Positions 7,667-16,885 are shown, counted from the stretch's first letter. The stretch: 47,834 nucleotides of DNA from Bacteroidales bacterium (GCA_015060455.1 SUYM01000022.1:1-47834); one strand, 5' to 3'. The notes: generated from the letters alone by a model not told the origin. Program-made: numbers and translations.

Positions 7667-8517
7667 CGCTCTGCCTGCCGGGTGTGGTATTCCACCAGTC
7701 CGTCGATGGGCTTTTCAATGAAGCGCGATATGGTCAGCCCTTCTTCCTGTGCAATCTGCGTGAATATTTCCCTGAGTGCGTAGCCGAAACCTCCTACGAT
7801 ACTGACTGGCAGTCTGTCGGTGTCGTATTGTTTCAGGGTGCGTCTGATGAATGAGCGGAAGTTGCCATCCACCAGATTCTTTATGTAGGGATGGACGTAA
7901 TGCTCCATTATGAAAGGTGCCAGAGAACCCAGATAGCCGGAAGGGGATTCTTCATGGCTGTACACTTTTGAAATTATTGCAGCATAGTCGCTGGGATATC
8001 TGGAAGAGAAATCTTCAGAGATGGAATCAGGAACAAGTCCCTTGATGAAATCGGCAATGAAAAGTTTGCCGAGGGCGGCAGCGCCACCTTCATCTCCGAG
8101 TATGAAGCCTCCGGAATTGACTTTCTTTACAATTTTGCCGTTTTCCCATTGGCAGGAGTTTGAGCCGGTACCGAGGATGACCGCTATTCCCGAGCCGTGT
8201 CCGCAGACTGCTCGTGCGGCTCCGAGTAGGTCAGTCTGGATTTCGAGGCTTGCTACGGTCAGATGCGCCTCAAAGGTGCTTCTTATCTGCGATTCAAGGT
8301 TTTCGCTGGCGAACCCGGCTATATATAAATAAATCTCAGCGGCAGAGACTTCTGTCGCTGAAATCTGTTCTGCTGTTTCGGATATGACTCCGATTATGGA
8401 CTCTGCAGATATGGCGCTTGCATTGATTCCGCCTGTTGTAAACCGGTGGATGTCACCATTGGAACAGATCACCGCCCAATGGCTTTTGGTTGCGCCACAG
8501 TCTGCTATTACCTTCAT
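7663..8517 (-). CDS. BadF/BadG/BcrA/D-type ATPase, N-acetylglucosamine kinase-like
   Basis: 284-aa actin-fold (ASKHA) protein. The N-terminal phosphate-1 motif is DCGATKSHWAV, the middle has ILGTGSNS (phosphate 2), then GGFILGDEGGAAALGK, and the C-terminal SIVGGFGYALRE fits the adenosine loop. The order and the length of about 285 aa fit the small N-acetylglucosamine-kinase-like members of the BadF/BadG family, which phosphorylate amino sugars in the cytoplasm. Substrate is inferred from family only. The start ATG overlaps the purA stop as ATGA, so it is coupled to purA, an unexpected partner. It converges with the MFS pair. Confidence 0.85.
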   Translation of the reverse strand: MKVIADCGATKSHWAVICSNGDIHRFTTGGINASAISAESIIGVISETAEQISATEVSAAEIYLYIAGFASENLESQIRSTFEAHLTVASLEIQTDLLGAARAVCGHGSGIAVILGTGSNSCQWENGKIVKKVNSGGFILGDEGGAAALGKLFIADFIKGLVPDSISEDFSSRYPSDYAAIISKVYSHEESPSGYLGSLAPFIMEHYVHPYIKNLVDGNFRSFIRRTLKQYDTDRLPVSIVGGFGYALREIFTQIAQEEGLTISRFIEKPIDGLVEYHTRQAER

Positions 8518-9776
8518 CGCATGATGGTTGCCTCGCGGTCAGGACCCACTGAGATGATCTTGATAGGCACTTCAAGGTACTGCTCCATGAATGCGATATA
8601 GTCGCGGAACTCCTGCGGCAGTTCCTCTTCCGTGCGGCAGTGGGTGAGGTCTGACTTCCATCCCTTGAACTCTGTATATACAGGCTCGATATTGGCGAAT
8701 GTGTCAAACGGCCACTGGTCGGAAGGCTGTCCATCGACGATGTATGATGTGCAGACCTTGATGGTCTCGAAAGTGTCGAGGCAGTCTGACTTCATCATGA
8801 TGAGGTCGGTCACGCCGCTGAGCATCACAGCATATTTGAGGGCCACAAGGTCAAGCCATCCGCAACGGCGCGGACGTCCTGTCACTGCTCCGAACTCATG
8901 TCCGATGCGGCGGAGTTCCTCTCCTGTCTCGTCAAAGAGTTCGGTAGGGAACGGACCGCTGCCCACGCGTGTACAGTATGCCTTGAAGATTCCGAAAACA
9001 TGTCCGATAAGGTGAGGGTTGACTCCGAGACCTACGCAAGCGCCTGAGCATGAGGTCGTTGATGATGTTACGAACGGATATGAGCCGTAGTCCACGTCAA
9101 GCATTGAGCCCTGAGCACCTTCTGCGAGGATATCCTGCTGCTTGAGGAGTTTGTTCACATAGTATTCGCAGTCAACAAGTTCGAACTTTCTGAGGTATTC
9201 CACGGCTTCCATGAATGCCGCATCCTCTGCGTGAGGGTCGCACTCATATCCCATCTGTTTCAGGAGGGTGATGTGCCTGTTCTGGAGTTTTGCATATCTT
9301 TCAGGGAAATCTGCTGCAAGAATATCTCCCACACGAAGTCCGTAACGGCCGATCTTGTCTGTGTATGTAGGTCCGATGCCTTTGAGGGTGGAACCGATCT
9401 TGCCCTTGCCCATTGCCGCCTCATTGGCTGCGTCGAGAAGTCTGTGTGTAGGAAGGATGAGGTGCGCCTTCTTTGCAATGACAATACGCTCTGTCACAGG
9501 AATGCCTGTCTTGTCAGCGATATTTGTACATTCTCCCATGAATGTGATAGGGTCAAGCACTACACCGTTTCCTACGATATTCATGGCACCGTCACGGAAG
9601 ATTCCTGATGGAACGGATCTGAGAACAAAACTCTTACCGTCAAAATGCAGTGAGTGTCCTGCGTTAGGACCGCCCTGAAAACGTGCCACAGTAGGATATC
9701 TGCCTGCAAGTACGTCAACTATCTTACCTTTGCCTTCGTCGCCCCATTGGAGGCCGAGTACAACGTCAAGTTTCAT
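8514..9776 (-). CDS. purA: Adenylosuccinate synthetase
   Basis: GTP-dependent ligase that converts IMP and aspartate to adenylosuccinate, the first committed step to AMP. The 420-aa protein begins with LGLQWGDEGKGKIVD (phosphate loop with catalytic Asp) and has GPNAGHS with the catalytic His, STLKGIGPTYTDKIGR (IMP binding), AEGAQGSMLDVDYGSYPFVTSS, and TGRPRRCGWLDLVALKYAVM. Length is normal. It lies 22 bases after ssb, so the two are likely cotranscribed, and overlaps the following kinase gene by four bases. Confidence 0.98.
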   Translation of the reverse strand: MKLDVVLGLQWGDEGKGKIVDVLAGRYPTVARFQGGPNAGHSLHFDGKSFVLRSVPSGIFRDGAMNIVGNGVVLDPITFMGECTNIADKTGIPVTERIVIAKKAHLILPTHRLLDAANEAAMGKGKIGSTLKGIGPTYTDKIGRYGLRVGDILAADFPERYAKLQNRHITLLKQMGYECDPHAEDAAFMEAVEYLRKFELVDCEYYVNKLLKQQDILAEGAQGSMLDVDYGSYPFVTSSTTSCSGACVGLGVNPHLIGHVFGIFKAYCTRVGSGPFPTELFDETGEELRRIGHEFGAVTGRPRRCGWLDLVALKYAVMLSGVTDLIMMKSDCLDTFETIKVCTSYIVDGQPSDQWPFDTFANIEPVYTEFKGWKSDLTHCRTEEELPQEFRDYIAFMEQYLEVPIKIISVGPDREATIMR

Positions 9777-9798
9777 TGTAATATATTTTATTGTTTTC

Positions 9799-10350
9799 TT
9801 AGAATGGAAGGTCGTTGCCAGCGTCGCCGTCCTCTATGTTCTGCGGTGCTGCCGGCTGCTGCACAGGCGCCGGCTGTGGTGCCGGTTGCTGATAGGCAGG
9901 CTGCTGATATGGCTGTTGCGCCTGCTGCTGGTATGCAGGCTGGGTCTGCTGATATCCGCCCTGCTGCTGACCATAGTTCTGCTGATACCCGCCCTGAGGG
10001 TTGTTCTGTCCGTCAGACTTTCTGCCAAGCAGTTGGAGAGTGTCGGCCATAATCTCAGTAGCATATCTCTTGTTGCCGCTCTGGTCTTCCCAGGAACGTG
10101 TGCGGAGGCGCCCCTCAATATACAGTTGGGTGCCTTTCTTCACATATTTCTCCACAAGGTCAGCAGTATTTCTCCATGCTATCACACTATGCCACTCTGT
10201 GTGCTCCTGGAGATTGCCGTTTCTGTCCTTGTATCTCTCTGTTGTGGCGAGGCGTATGGTCGCTACCTTTGCGCCGCTTACAGTGTCACCGGTGTAGCGG
10301 ATATCCGGCTCCTGTCCGACATTGCCGATAAGTATAACTTTGTTTATCAT
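9799..10350 (-). CDS. ssb: Single-stranded DNA-binding protein
   Basis: 183 aa. Residues 1 to about 110 form the OB fold (MINKVILIGNVGQEPDIRYT, then EWHSVIAWRNTADLVEKYVKKG and QLYIEGRLRTRSWEDQSGNK). A low-complexity linker rich in Gln, Pro and Tyr follows. The acidic tip ends NDLPF, the form of the DDxPF tail that recruits replication and repair proteins. It binds single-stranded DNA as a tetramer. The linker is longer and more Q/P-rich than in many SSBs, which accounts for the size. The 97 bases upstream hold only a poor promoter match (TACCTTGC). Confidence 0.98.
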   Translation of the reverse strand: MINKVILIGNVGQEPDIRYTGDTVSGAKVATIRLATTERYKDRNGNLQEHTEWHSVIAWRNTADLVEKYVKKGTQLYIEGRLRTRSWEDQSGNKRYATEIMADTLQLLGRKSDGQNNPQGGYQQNYGQQQGGYQQTQPAYQQQAQQPYQQPAYQQPAPQPAPVQQPAAPQNIEDGDAGNDLPF

Positions 10351-10447
10351 ATATGTTGTCTTTTGTTCCCTATCAAAAACTTTGCAAGGTAGTGATAAAT
10401 TTTGATATAACCTCTGAGGATTATAACAATTTTCATTCTTTCATGCC

Positions 10448-11275
10448 TCAGCCCACCACCTTTCGCATGGCTTCCGCATCAGGCTCTTCCGAGGTGAAGA
10501 TACGGTATGCCTCAATGGCCTGATAGAGCAGCCACTCCTTGCCGTCTATGCAGGTGAAATGAGGGTTTATCCTCTGGAATCTTTCTGTCATCTTGGGCGT
10601 GACTGACGGATCCCTGTAATTGGCTTCAAGCAGAATCTTGTGATGCCCGTCGCCTATGATGCATCCTTTTATGTCTCTTACAGAGAGTTTGTCAAGGGCC
10701 TTCAACGCTATTGGAAGCGAATATACGATGACTCCCGCCTTGCGGAACAGTCTGCGGAAATCTTCGAGACCCGCCGCGTGAATTTCAGCAGAGAGAGCCT
10801 TTGAGATACGCCCGGCTACAACTTCCGCCTTCGGAAGACTCCTGTTGATGATGGTCGTGTGATAGCCGAGACTGCCTAAGGCGTATGCTGCCGCCATGGC
10901 CGCGCCGCCGCATCCGACCACCAGGGCGTACGGTCTTGTCCTGGTCAGGTCTGCATTGCATGTCAGTGCACCTATGACACCTGCGATATCGCTGTTGGCC
11001 GCCTCGATGCAGCCGTCATTGTTTTTGAACAGGATATTAGCTGCTCCTGTGGCCTCGCATCCCTGACTTCTGACATCTGCCTTTGCAAATGCAAGTTCCT
11101 TGAACGGAGCAGTCACGTTTATGGCAGTATATTCTTCAAGAAATCTCCGGTATGATGCTTCAAAGTCCTCGCCCTCTATCAGATCATAGGGGTATCTGCC
11201 CTCATAAGCCGCCTTGAAAAGGGCAGGGGACAGCGAATGGGCTATCGGGTGACCTATAAGTCCGTACTTATTCAT
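10448..11275 (-). CDS. aroE: Shikimate dehydrogenase
   Basis: Cytoplasmic enzyme reducing 3-dehydroshikimate to shikimate with NADPH in aromatic amino acid synthesis. 275 aa. Substrate-binding N domain: YGLIGHPIAHSLSPALF, then NVTAPFKE with the catalytic lysine. GAANILF and NSDIAGV stand where GAVNTL and NTD are common. The Rossmann part has VVGCGGAAMAAAYAL (dinucleotide loop). C terminus: LLYQAIEAYRIFT, the usual Q-A-x-x-Q/A-F-E position. It follows the methyltransferase gene by 24 bases and is probably in the same transcript. Confidence 0.95.
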   Translation of the reverse strand: MNKYGLIGHPIAHSLSPALFKAAYEGRYPYDLIEGEDFEASYRRFLEEYTAINVTAPFKELAFAKADVRSQGCEATGAANILFKNNDGCIEAANSDIAGVIGALTCNADLTRTRPYALVVGCGGAAMAAAYALGSLGYHTTIINRSLPKAEVVAGRISKALSAEIHAAGLEDFRRLFRKAGVIVYSLPIALKALDKLSVRDIKGCIIGDGHHKILLEANYRDPSVTPKMTERFQRINPHFTCIDGKEWLLYQAIEAYRIFTSEEPDAEAMRKVVG

Positions 11276-11299
11276 TTGTACCTGCGACGTTAGACACTT

Positions 11300-12121
11300 T
11301 TATACATTTTTTGTATCAGATGCATTACGCTGACGCACTGCTTCGTACATGAGTATTGCAGCGGACACCGAGACGTTGAGCGAATCGAGTTTTCCGAGCA
11401 TCGGAATCTTTATGTGAGCATCAGCAGCCTCTCTCCATACGTCCGTCAGACCCGTCGCCTCTGTGCCCATGACTATTGCCGTGCCGCCTGTCATGTCGGT
11501 GTCATAATACCATTCCGAGTCCTGCAACTGTGCTGTATATATCTTTATGCCTCTGTCCTTCAACCAGCCTATGGCCTCCTGTGATGTGGCGGCGGCTGTC
11601 TGCACTGTGAATATGCCTCCGATGCTGGAGCGTATGAGGTTGGGATTATACAGGTCGGTCAGCGGGTCGCAGATGATCACGGCATCCACCCCGGCAGCGT
11701 CGGCGCTTCTCAGAACGGCTCCCAGGTTGCCCGGCTTCTCGACGGATTCCAGGACGACCACAAGCGGATTTTCTCCGGCATGCAGCGTCTGTAACGTGTG
11801 GCTCTTGCATTTCAGTTCGGCTATGACCCCCTCTGTGCTTCCCCTGTATGCCACTTTTTCATATATCTGTCCCGGTATTTCAAATACAGGGCACTTCCCG
11901 CAGCACGCCTCCTCAATCTGAGCAAGGGCCTCCCGTGAAAGGATGTCCATACAGACGAACAATGAGTGGACCTCATATCCCGCTTCCACGCAGTGCAGCA
12001 GTTCCCTCAGTCCTTCCACCACAAAGAGCCCTTCTCGACGCCTTGCCTTGGATTTCTCCTGCAATTCAAGCATCAGCCGCACTTTGGGGTTCTGTGGTGA
12101 TGTTATGATTTCCGTCTTCAT
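11300..12121 (-). CDS. SPOUT (TrmH/SpoU family) RNA 2'-O-methyltransferase
   Basis: 273 aa. The N-terminal substrate-binding part starts ITSPQNPKVRLMLELQEKSK and includes FVVEGLREL, as in RlmB/TsnR-like enzymes. The knotted catalytic domain shows the three SpoU motifs: ESVEKPGNLGAVLRSADAAG, VMGTEATGL, and IPMLGKLDSLNVSVSAAILM. It would methylate the ribose of a nucleotide in rRNA or tRNA using SAM; the exact site cannot be told, though this subfamily is usually annotated as acting on 23S rRNA. It follows the PEGA gene by 8 bases. Confidence 0.93.
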   Translation of the reverse strand: MKTEIITSPQNPKVRLMLELQEKSKARRREGLFVVEGLRELLHCVEAGYEVHSLFVCMDILSREALAQIEEACCGKCPVFEIPGQIYEKVAYRGSTEGVIAELKCKSHTLQTLHAGENPLVVVLESVEKPGNLGAVLRSADAAGVDAVIICDPLTDLYNPNLIRSSIGGIFTVQTAAATSQEAIGWLKDRGIKIYTAQLQDSEWYYDTDMTGGTAIVMGTEATGLTDVWREAADAHIKIPMLGKLDSLNVSVSAAILMYEAVRQRNASDTKNV

Positions 12122-12129
12122 GGGATGAA

Positions 12130-14511
12130 TTAGAAGAAATATGTGTATCTGCAGCCTATATAAAGCAGGTCTGTGTCAATGTCAGCACTCAAATATAAGT
12201 TGAAATCATGATGTCTTGCACTGACTCCAAAAATGTTGACGACCAGTCCATATCCCCATCCTTCTTCTCTCATGCCGTAATATGTTGTCTCCTCTTCAGA
12301 TTCATCCTCAAATACGTTATATTTATAGCCAAACCCAGATGGATAATATAGTCCTTCAACACCTATACCAAGGTAGATGCCACATGTTGTATCCCAAATC
12401 TTTCCGTAATTGAAATTCAAGACAAAAGGGAGTCCGATTACGCTATGTCCGGAGAAATTATAGGCGTATCTTGCTCCTATTGTCGGTATCATCCAACTAT
12501 TACATTTGCTCATTCTGATTGTCATCCCGGCTCCAACGACAAAATTATCCGGACTGCAATATGCCAGATCACCGGTTATGCCTATATTGAACCAGTTCCA
12601 GCCCTTTTTCTTCCTGCTGTAACTGTTGTATCTGCTGTAACTGCTTGACTTGCTGCTGGAAGAACTGCTGTAGCTGCTTGTTTTGCTGCCGGATGAACTT
12701 CCCGTATATGGTGTCACCGAACTTGAACTTATTACCCTTGGAGAATTGGACATGTCGATGACTTCAGGGGTCGAGCTGTTGACGACTACCCGTCTGCCAT
12801 AGAACTTACCAGTCTCAGGCTCCACTGTTATTATATGTGTTCCATGAGGAATGGTAACCTGTCTGGTCGTACTGCTCATGAATTTGCCATCCAAATACAC
12901 CCAGACAAGACTTCCTGATTGTGACTGTGGATATTTGATAGTATATGAACCTTGTCCTGATGAGCCTGAATAGGAACTGCCCGATGAGGAATATGAACTG
13001 CTCGAGGAAGTGGACCTTCCTTCCTCCAATGTCACTTGCACCGTCGAAGCCTCACCCTCCTTCACCTCAAAGGAACGGTTCTGCGTCTGGAAACCGTCTT
13101 TTCTGAATGATACGGTATGCTTGCCGATGATCAGGTCCATGCTCAACGGGGTACGTCCGACATTGTTTCCGTCAACATATACGTCTGACATAGGTGAACT
13201 TATGAAATTGACCGTTCCGACTATCGGAGCCGGTGCCGGAATCTCATAACTCTGCACGGAAGGTGTGGCGGAGATGGTCTGGGATATGGCGGAATTGCGG
13301 TGCCCGGTCTTGCGGGCCTCAAAGTTATATACGCCGGACCTGAGGTCGCCTGTCCAAGGGGATGTGCCCTTTCTCGTGCCGTTGACATATATATCAGTCC
13401 CGGCTGTCGATTTCAGTGTTACCGTTGCAAAGTCGGCTGTCAGTTCAGGTTTGCACTCCGTGGTTTTGCCGTCATATATGTTGACTGTACCGAAATATTC
13501 CTTGTACAGAGATTTGATGATGCGGACTGTGTGCTCTCCGCTTGAAAGGCGTCCCGACTTTACAGGTGCATTGCCGATCAGTTTGTCATCCACATATACG
13601 CTTGCCCCGCTCAGGACACCCTCGCCTGATATATTCAGAAATCCATGGGCCGGTTTGAGGCTGACATTCATATCCACCTTGTCTCCATCAACCGTGAATG
13701 TACCCTTTTCCTCGTGATAGTCTTTTGCGGAGATGATGTAGGTGTAAGTGCCGTTATTAAGCATGAGCGCTTCCGATATCTCTCCATATCTGTTCAACAT
13801 ATATGGTTTGCCGTCGATGATCAGGTTGGCATCTGCGGGGCTTATCTTGAACGCCACAAATTGAGGCTTTGCGGATTCGAGGTCAAGGATTATGCGGAAA
13901 TGTATATTGGAACTGCTGACCTCCACATTCTGCTCTTGCGAGATGGAACCGAATTTTACCCTTATGCGATGAGGCCCTGGATAGACGTCGCTGACCGTAA
14001 GGTCGTATCTGTTGCTTATCTGCCCCTTGTAGTTGTCATCCAGATACACTTCGGCTTCCGGTTTGTTGCAACTGACGACTATGGAGTAGGTGGTGTTCAA
14101 TGCCGCATCGATCCTATACTCCTTGTCGCCTTCAAGATTCAGGCTGACCTCATTGGAGTCTCCGTATTTGTCGTGGTGCAGATAGAATCTTGTCGCTTCC
14201 TTTGCTGTGAGTTCGATGATAAGGCCATTGCCTTGTCCTGTAACGGTGAGTTTGTTGACCACAACATTACCACCGACCGGGCGGACTGATATACCTTCTA
14301 TCTCCTCCTTGGTCATGCGGTTTATATGCATCTTGATTCGGGCACAGGGCCTTCTGGAAGGGTCGAGCCCTATCTTGTCGATGCTGACACCGCTAAGGAC
14401 ATCTGTCTGGACAGGCTCGAACGAACTTTCGTCTATTTCCAGAAGATTATTTGACTGGGCATAGGTTACAATGGGAAGTATCGTGAACAACAGGGTAAAT
14501 AATCGTTTCAT
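12130..14511 (-). CDS. PEGA-repeat exported protein with C-terminal barrel-like domain
   Basis: 793 aa with signal peptide MKRLFTLLFTILPIVTYAQS. Six PEGA-like units of about 70 residues follow from about residue 150, each with a core such as VYLDDNYKG, LIIDGKPY, VYVDDKLIGNAP, IYVNGTRKGTSP, VYVDGNNVGRTPL and VYLDGKFM. Two serine-rich linkers flank the last unit. The C-terminal ~170 residues look like outer-membrane beta strands and end in aromatic RYTYFF, a beta-barrel style terminus. PEGA domains are small surface beta-sandwiches. A role in the envelope is likely, but no activity is known. It lies 9 bases after the LPP20-like gene, so the two products probably work together. Confidence 0.85.
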   Translation of the reverse strand: MKRLFTLLFTILPIVTYAQSNNLLEIDESSFEPVQTDVLSGVSIDKIGLDPSRRPCARIKMHINRMTKEEIEGISVRPVGGNVVVNKLTVTGQGNGLIIELTAKEATRFYLHHDKYGDSNEVSLNLEGDKEYRIDAALNTTYSIVVSCNKPEAEVYLDDNYKGQISNRYDLTVSDVYPGPHRIRVKFGSISQEQNVEVSSSNIHFRIILDLESAKPQFVAFKISPADANLIIDGKPYMLNRYGEISEALMLNNGTYTYIISAKDYHEEKGTFTVDGDKVDMNVSLKPAHGFLNISGEGVLSGASVYVDDKLIGNAPVKSGRLSSGEHTVRIIKSLYKEYFGTVNIYDGKTTECKPELTADFATVTLKSTAGTDIYVNGTRKGTSPWTGDLRSGVYNFEARKTGHRNSAISQTISATPSVQSYEIPAPAPIVGTVNFISSPMSDVYVDGNNVGRTPLSMDLIIGKHTVSFRKDGFQTQNRSFEVKEGEASTVQVTLEEGRSTSSSSSYSSSGSSYSGSSGQGSYTIKYPQSQSGSLVWVYLDGKFMSSTTRQVTIPHGTHIITVEPETGKFYGRRVVVNSSTPEVIDMSNSPRVISSSSVTPYTGSSSGSKTSSYSSSSSSKSSSYSRYNSYSRKKKGWNWFNIGITGDLAYCSPDNFVVGAGMTIRMSKCNSWMIPTIGARYAYNFSGHSVIGLPFVLNFNYGKIWDTTCGIYLGIGVEGLYYPSGFGYKYNVFEDESEEETTYYGMREEGWGYGLVVNIFGVSARHHDFNLYLSADIDTDLLYIGCRYTYFF

Positions 14512-14520
14512 CTTTCAATT

Positions 14521-16410
14521 CTATAATTCGTTTTCTACTGCTACAGTGCGCTCGATCATGTCTTCCGCCTTATATGTGACATCGCGGGCCTGCTGCCACA
14601 CCCTCACTCTTACAAGAGGGTCTGTAGTCTTTCGCATATCCACGGCAAGGGTAAGAATGCCGTTGTCAGCGTAGTTGTTCGAGTAGTACAACTGGTTTAC
14701 CTGTACGGCGTAGATTCCCTCCTTTTCGCCATAGCCCTTTGCGACGTTGCACTCCTCGAAACGCAGGTTGATGAACTCCTTGCTTATGAAACTCTTTCTG
14801 AGGTCTGAGATATACTGCTGCTTGCTTTTCCTTTCATATACCGCAGTGGTGCCGTTGATTGCCTCCGGGGAATCTGAAAATTTGCGCGTGCTTACTTTAA
14901 GGATGCGACCGGTTATGATATATGCGTCATCAGCGAAAACCTTGTTAATGTAGTCAAGGTTTTTAAGGCAGTATGCGCTTCTATAATCTTCAAGGAAGGT
15001 TATCAGGGTCAGTCTGGCGGCATCGTCCCACCGCATGCCCATGATTGAATGTTCAGTCTTCGCGCTTAACTTGTATGCCACGGACTCGACCTTGTTTGTC
15101 CTGTTGTTTACTCTGAAGACCACATCCTCGACAAAGGAGTGGTTGCCCGGGAAACTGAGTTTTACAGGTATTGATTGACAGATGGTCAGGGTGTCGTGCA
15201 GGATGAACTTGTACTCCGGTGTCCTGGCAAGCATAGGAGCGCCGTTCGCCACAATGCGCTGATATTGGCTCCATCCCTCCGCCGTGAAATGGTGGACTAT
15301 GTTTTTGTTGGACGGGTCCGATATGGATGATGCGATGTCATTCATGATGGCTTCGAATGTCTGAGTCGATTGCACCTGAGATGAGAGGGGCGCATACTCG
15401 GAGTTGTTTCTCGCCAACTGCTGGTTTACTGCTGAAGTGACCTTCAATGAGGTCGTATTTACGTTTTTCTTGGGTTTTGCTGCCTTTGTGTCGGTGGATA
15501 CATTCTTATGACCTTCCTCGAAGGACGAAGCATACTGCTTGTTCTCTATCAGAAGGGCGACTGTCGGCTCGATCTGGCGCGCCAGGTCCTTGCTGAGGCA
15601 GTCGATGTCTATGCCGATCTCCGGTTCAAGGTGCTTGACCATGATGACAGCGCGTCCGTCTTTTACGGATTCGTTCTCGACATATCCGCCGCCGTCAAAG
15701 AATCCGAATTTCAAGTAACTGACAGGATCGCCTTTGTATGTGAAGTCCAGGAACAGTTTGTACGGATAGTTCCTGTTTGACTTGTCCTCTTCTGTTGCGA
15801 TGATTGTGATCTCTATGTCGTCAAGGGCCTCTCTCAACTGGCTGTAAAGCCATTGCTTGGCAGGTACGGAGTCAACAGTTATGGGGTCTGCCGTGTCCGG
15901 GTAGGTCTGAATGAGGACATGAGCCCATGTGTAGTACCGTATCTTGTCCTCCACCATGGATGCATATTTTCCGGACTCTATGTATTCCTCGATCTTGGCT
16001 TTCAATGCGTCATGTCTGGCTTCCCAATCCTCGACGGTGACATACCTCAGGACCCTTATCGCCTTGTCCTTCCTGTTCAGAGTCGGCAGAATCTCACGCC
16101 TTACATCTTCAAGATACATGTTCGATATGGCGAGCATGTTTCTCTGGAATTTGTCGTCGGTGTAGTTGTCCTGATTGGTGTTTCTGACAGTCAGAGTGTG
16201 CCTGTCTGTCGATGTCAGGTTGACTGCGCGGGTGGCCAGGGTGTTCATTGCGTCATTGTCGGCCTCTTCGACGGTTTCGCCGTATCCCACTGCCCACACA
16301 AATTCGTTCATCTCTATGTCAGCCATTACCCGGGCGGTTGACACGGCCTGAGCAGAAAGTGCCTGACAGACTGTTGACAGACAGAAAATTACAAGTGTAA
16401 GTCTTTTCAT
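14521..16410 (-). CDS. Exported protein with LPP20-like N-terminal region
   Basis: 629 aa with signal peptide MKRLTLVIFCLSTVCQALSAQA. Just after it, EFVWAVGYGETVEEADNDAMNTLAT resembles the G-x-G-x-x-x-E-A-x-x-x-A pattern of LPP20-type lipoproteins, but there is no lipobox here. Residues about 300-345 are a polar linker (KAAKPKKNVNTTS) splitting two folded halves. The second half has an NTF2-like look (VNNRTNKVESVAYKL, then LTLITFLEDYRSAYCLKNLDYINKVFADDAYIITGRIL), which is my inference from pattern. Function unknown. It heads an apparent operon with the PEGA protein, rRNA methylase and aroE. A low-quality promoter is noted at 16515. Confidence 0.8.
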   Translation of the reverse strand: MKRLTLVIFCLSTVCQALSAQAVSTARVMADIEMNEFVWAVGYGETVEEADNDAMNTLATRAVNLTSTDRHTLTVRNTNQDNYTDDKFQRNMLAISNMYLEDVRREILPTLNRKDKAIRVLRYVTVEDWEARHDALKAKIEEYIESGKYASMVEDKIRYYTWAHVLIQTYPDTADPITVDSVPAKQWLYSQLREALDDIEITIIATEEDKSNRNYPYKLFLDFTYKGDPVSYLKFGFFDGGGYVENESVKDGRAVIMVKHLEPEIGIDIDCLSKDLARQIEPTVALLIENKQYASSFEEGHKNVSTDTKAAKPKKNVNTTSLKVTSAVNQQLARNNSEYAPLSSQVQSTQTFEAIMNDIASSISDPSNKNIVHHFTAEGWSQYQRIVANGAPMLARTPEYKFILHDTLTICQSIPVKLSFPGNHSFVEDVVFRVNNRTNKVESVAYKLSAKTEHSIMGMRWDDAARLTLITFLEDYRSAYCLKNLDYINKVFADDAYIITGRILKVSTRKFSDSPEAINGTTAVYERKSKQQYISDLRKSFISKEFINLRFEECNVAKGYGEKEGIYAVQVNQLYYSNNYADNGILTLAVDMRKTTDPLVRVRVWQQARDVTYKAEDMIERTVAVENEL

Positions 16411-16514
16411 ATTACGGTTATATGCAAATACAACGGGACGACAGCCTATACAGCCACCGCCCTATTAAACGGGTTGATATTCAATGTTCGTCTTTGAGTA
16501 TATCAAAAACGTCG

Positions 16515-16522
16515 CAAATTTA
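16515..16522 (-). promoter_or_regulatory. Possible -7 box for the LPP20-like/PEGA operon
   Basis: On the minus strand TAAATTTG fits TAnnTTTG exactly and lies about 105 bases before the ATG. No TTG stands at the right distance upstream, where the sequence is a run of As, so the promoter is uncertain. Confidence 0.4.
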
Positions 16523-16573
16523 TCTATTTTTTTTTAAGAATACATCTATATTCGCCATAAATATACACCTACC

Positions 16574-16856
16574 ATGAAAAAACTATGTCTGCTGATTGCT
16601 GCGCGGTCCTGTCTGTCCTGTGCTTCGGGACACCATGATGAGTCTTATTCGCAGCAGGAGCGTAAAAAGTGGATTCCATATGACCTATAAGGGTGGTGAT
16701 TCCAAAGAGGTGACCTATGAGTGTACAGATGGCAGACTTATGCTTTCGTATGATGGAGAAAGTATGGTTTCCGATATTGTCGGGTTGACCGGAAAATCAT
16801 TGGTGCTCCTGTATGAAGAAGATGGCTTCAAGGTTACATATCATTTCAGCAAATAG
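16574..16856 (+). pseudogene. Frameshifted small lipocalin-like lipoprotein remnant
   Basis: From the ATG at 16574 the frame reads MKKLCLLIAARSCLSCASGH, a lipoprotein signal with candidate lipobox cysteines, and stops after 38 codons at 16690. The +1 frame continues with a sensible C-terminal half: TYKGGDSKEVTYECTDGRLM, then LVLLYEEDGFKVTYHFSK, stop at 16856. The ending resembles the last strands of bacterial lipocalin-like lipoproteins. Joining the two frames gives only about 94 residues, shorter than that family, so there is probably an internal deletion as well as a frameshift. A start at TTG 16596 would give an 86-aa product without a signal peptide, which I think less likely. Confidence 0.65.
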
Positions 16857-16885
16857 ACGAAGGCTAAATAATTTGAGGTTTATGC

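Noticed and set aside
10351..10447. Promoter for ssb (minus-strand TACCTTGC)
   Set aside because: The box deviates from TAnnTTTG and no TTG is found at 18-20 bases; not enough to list.
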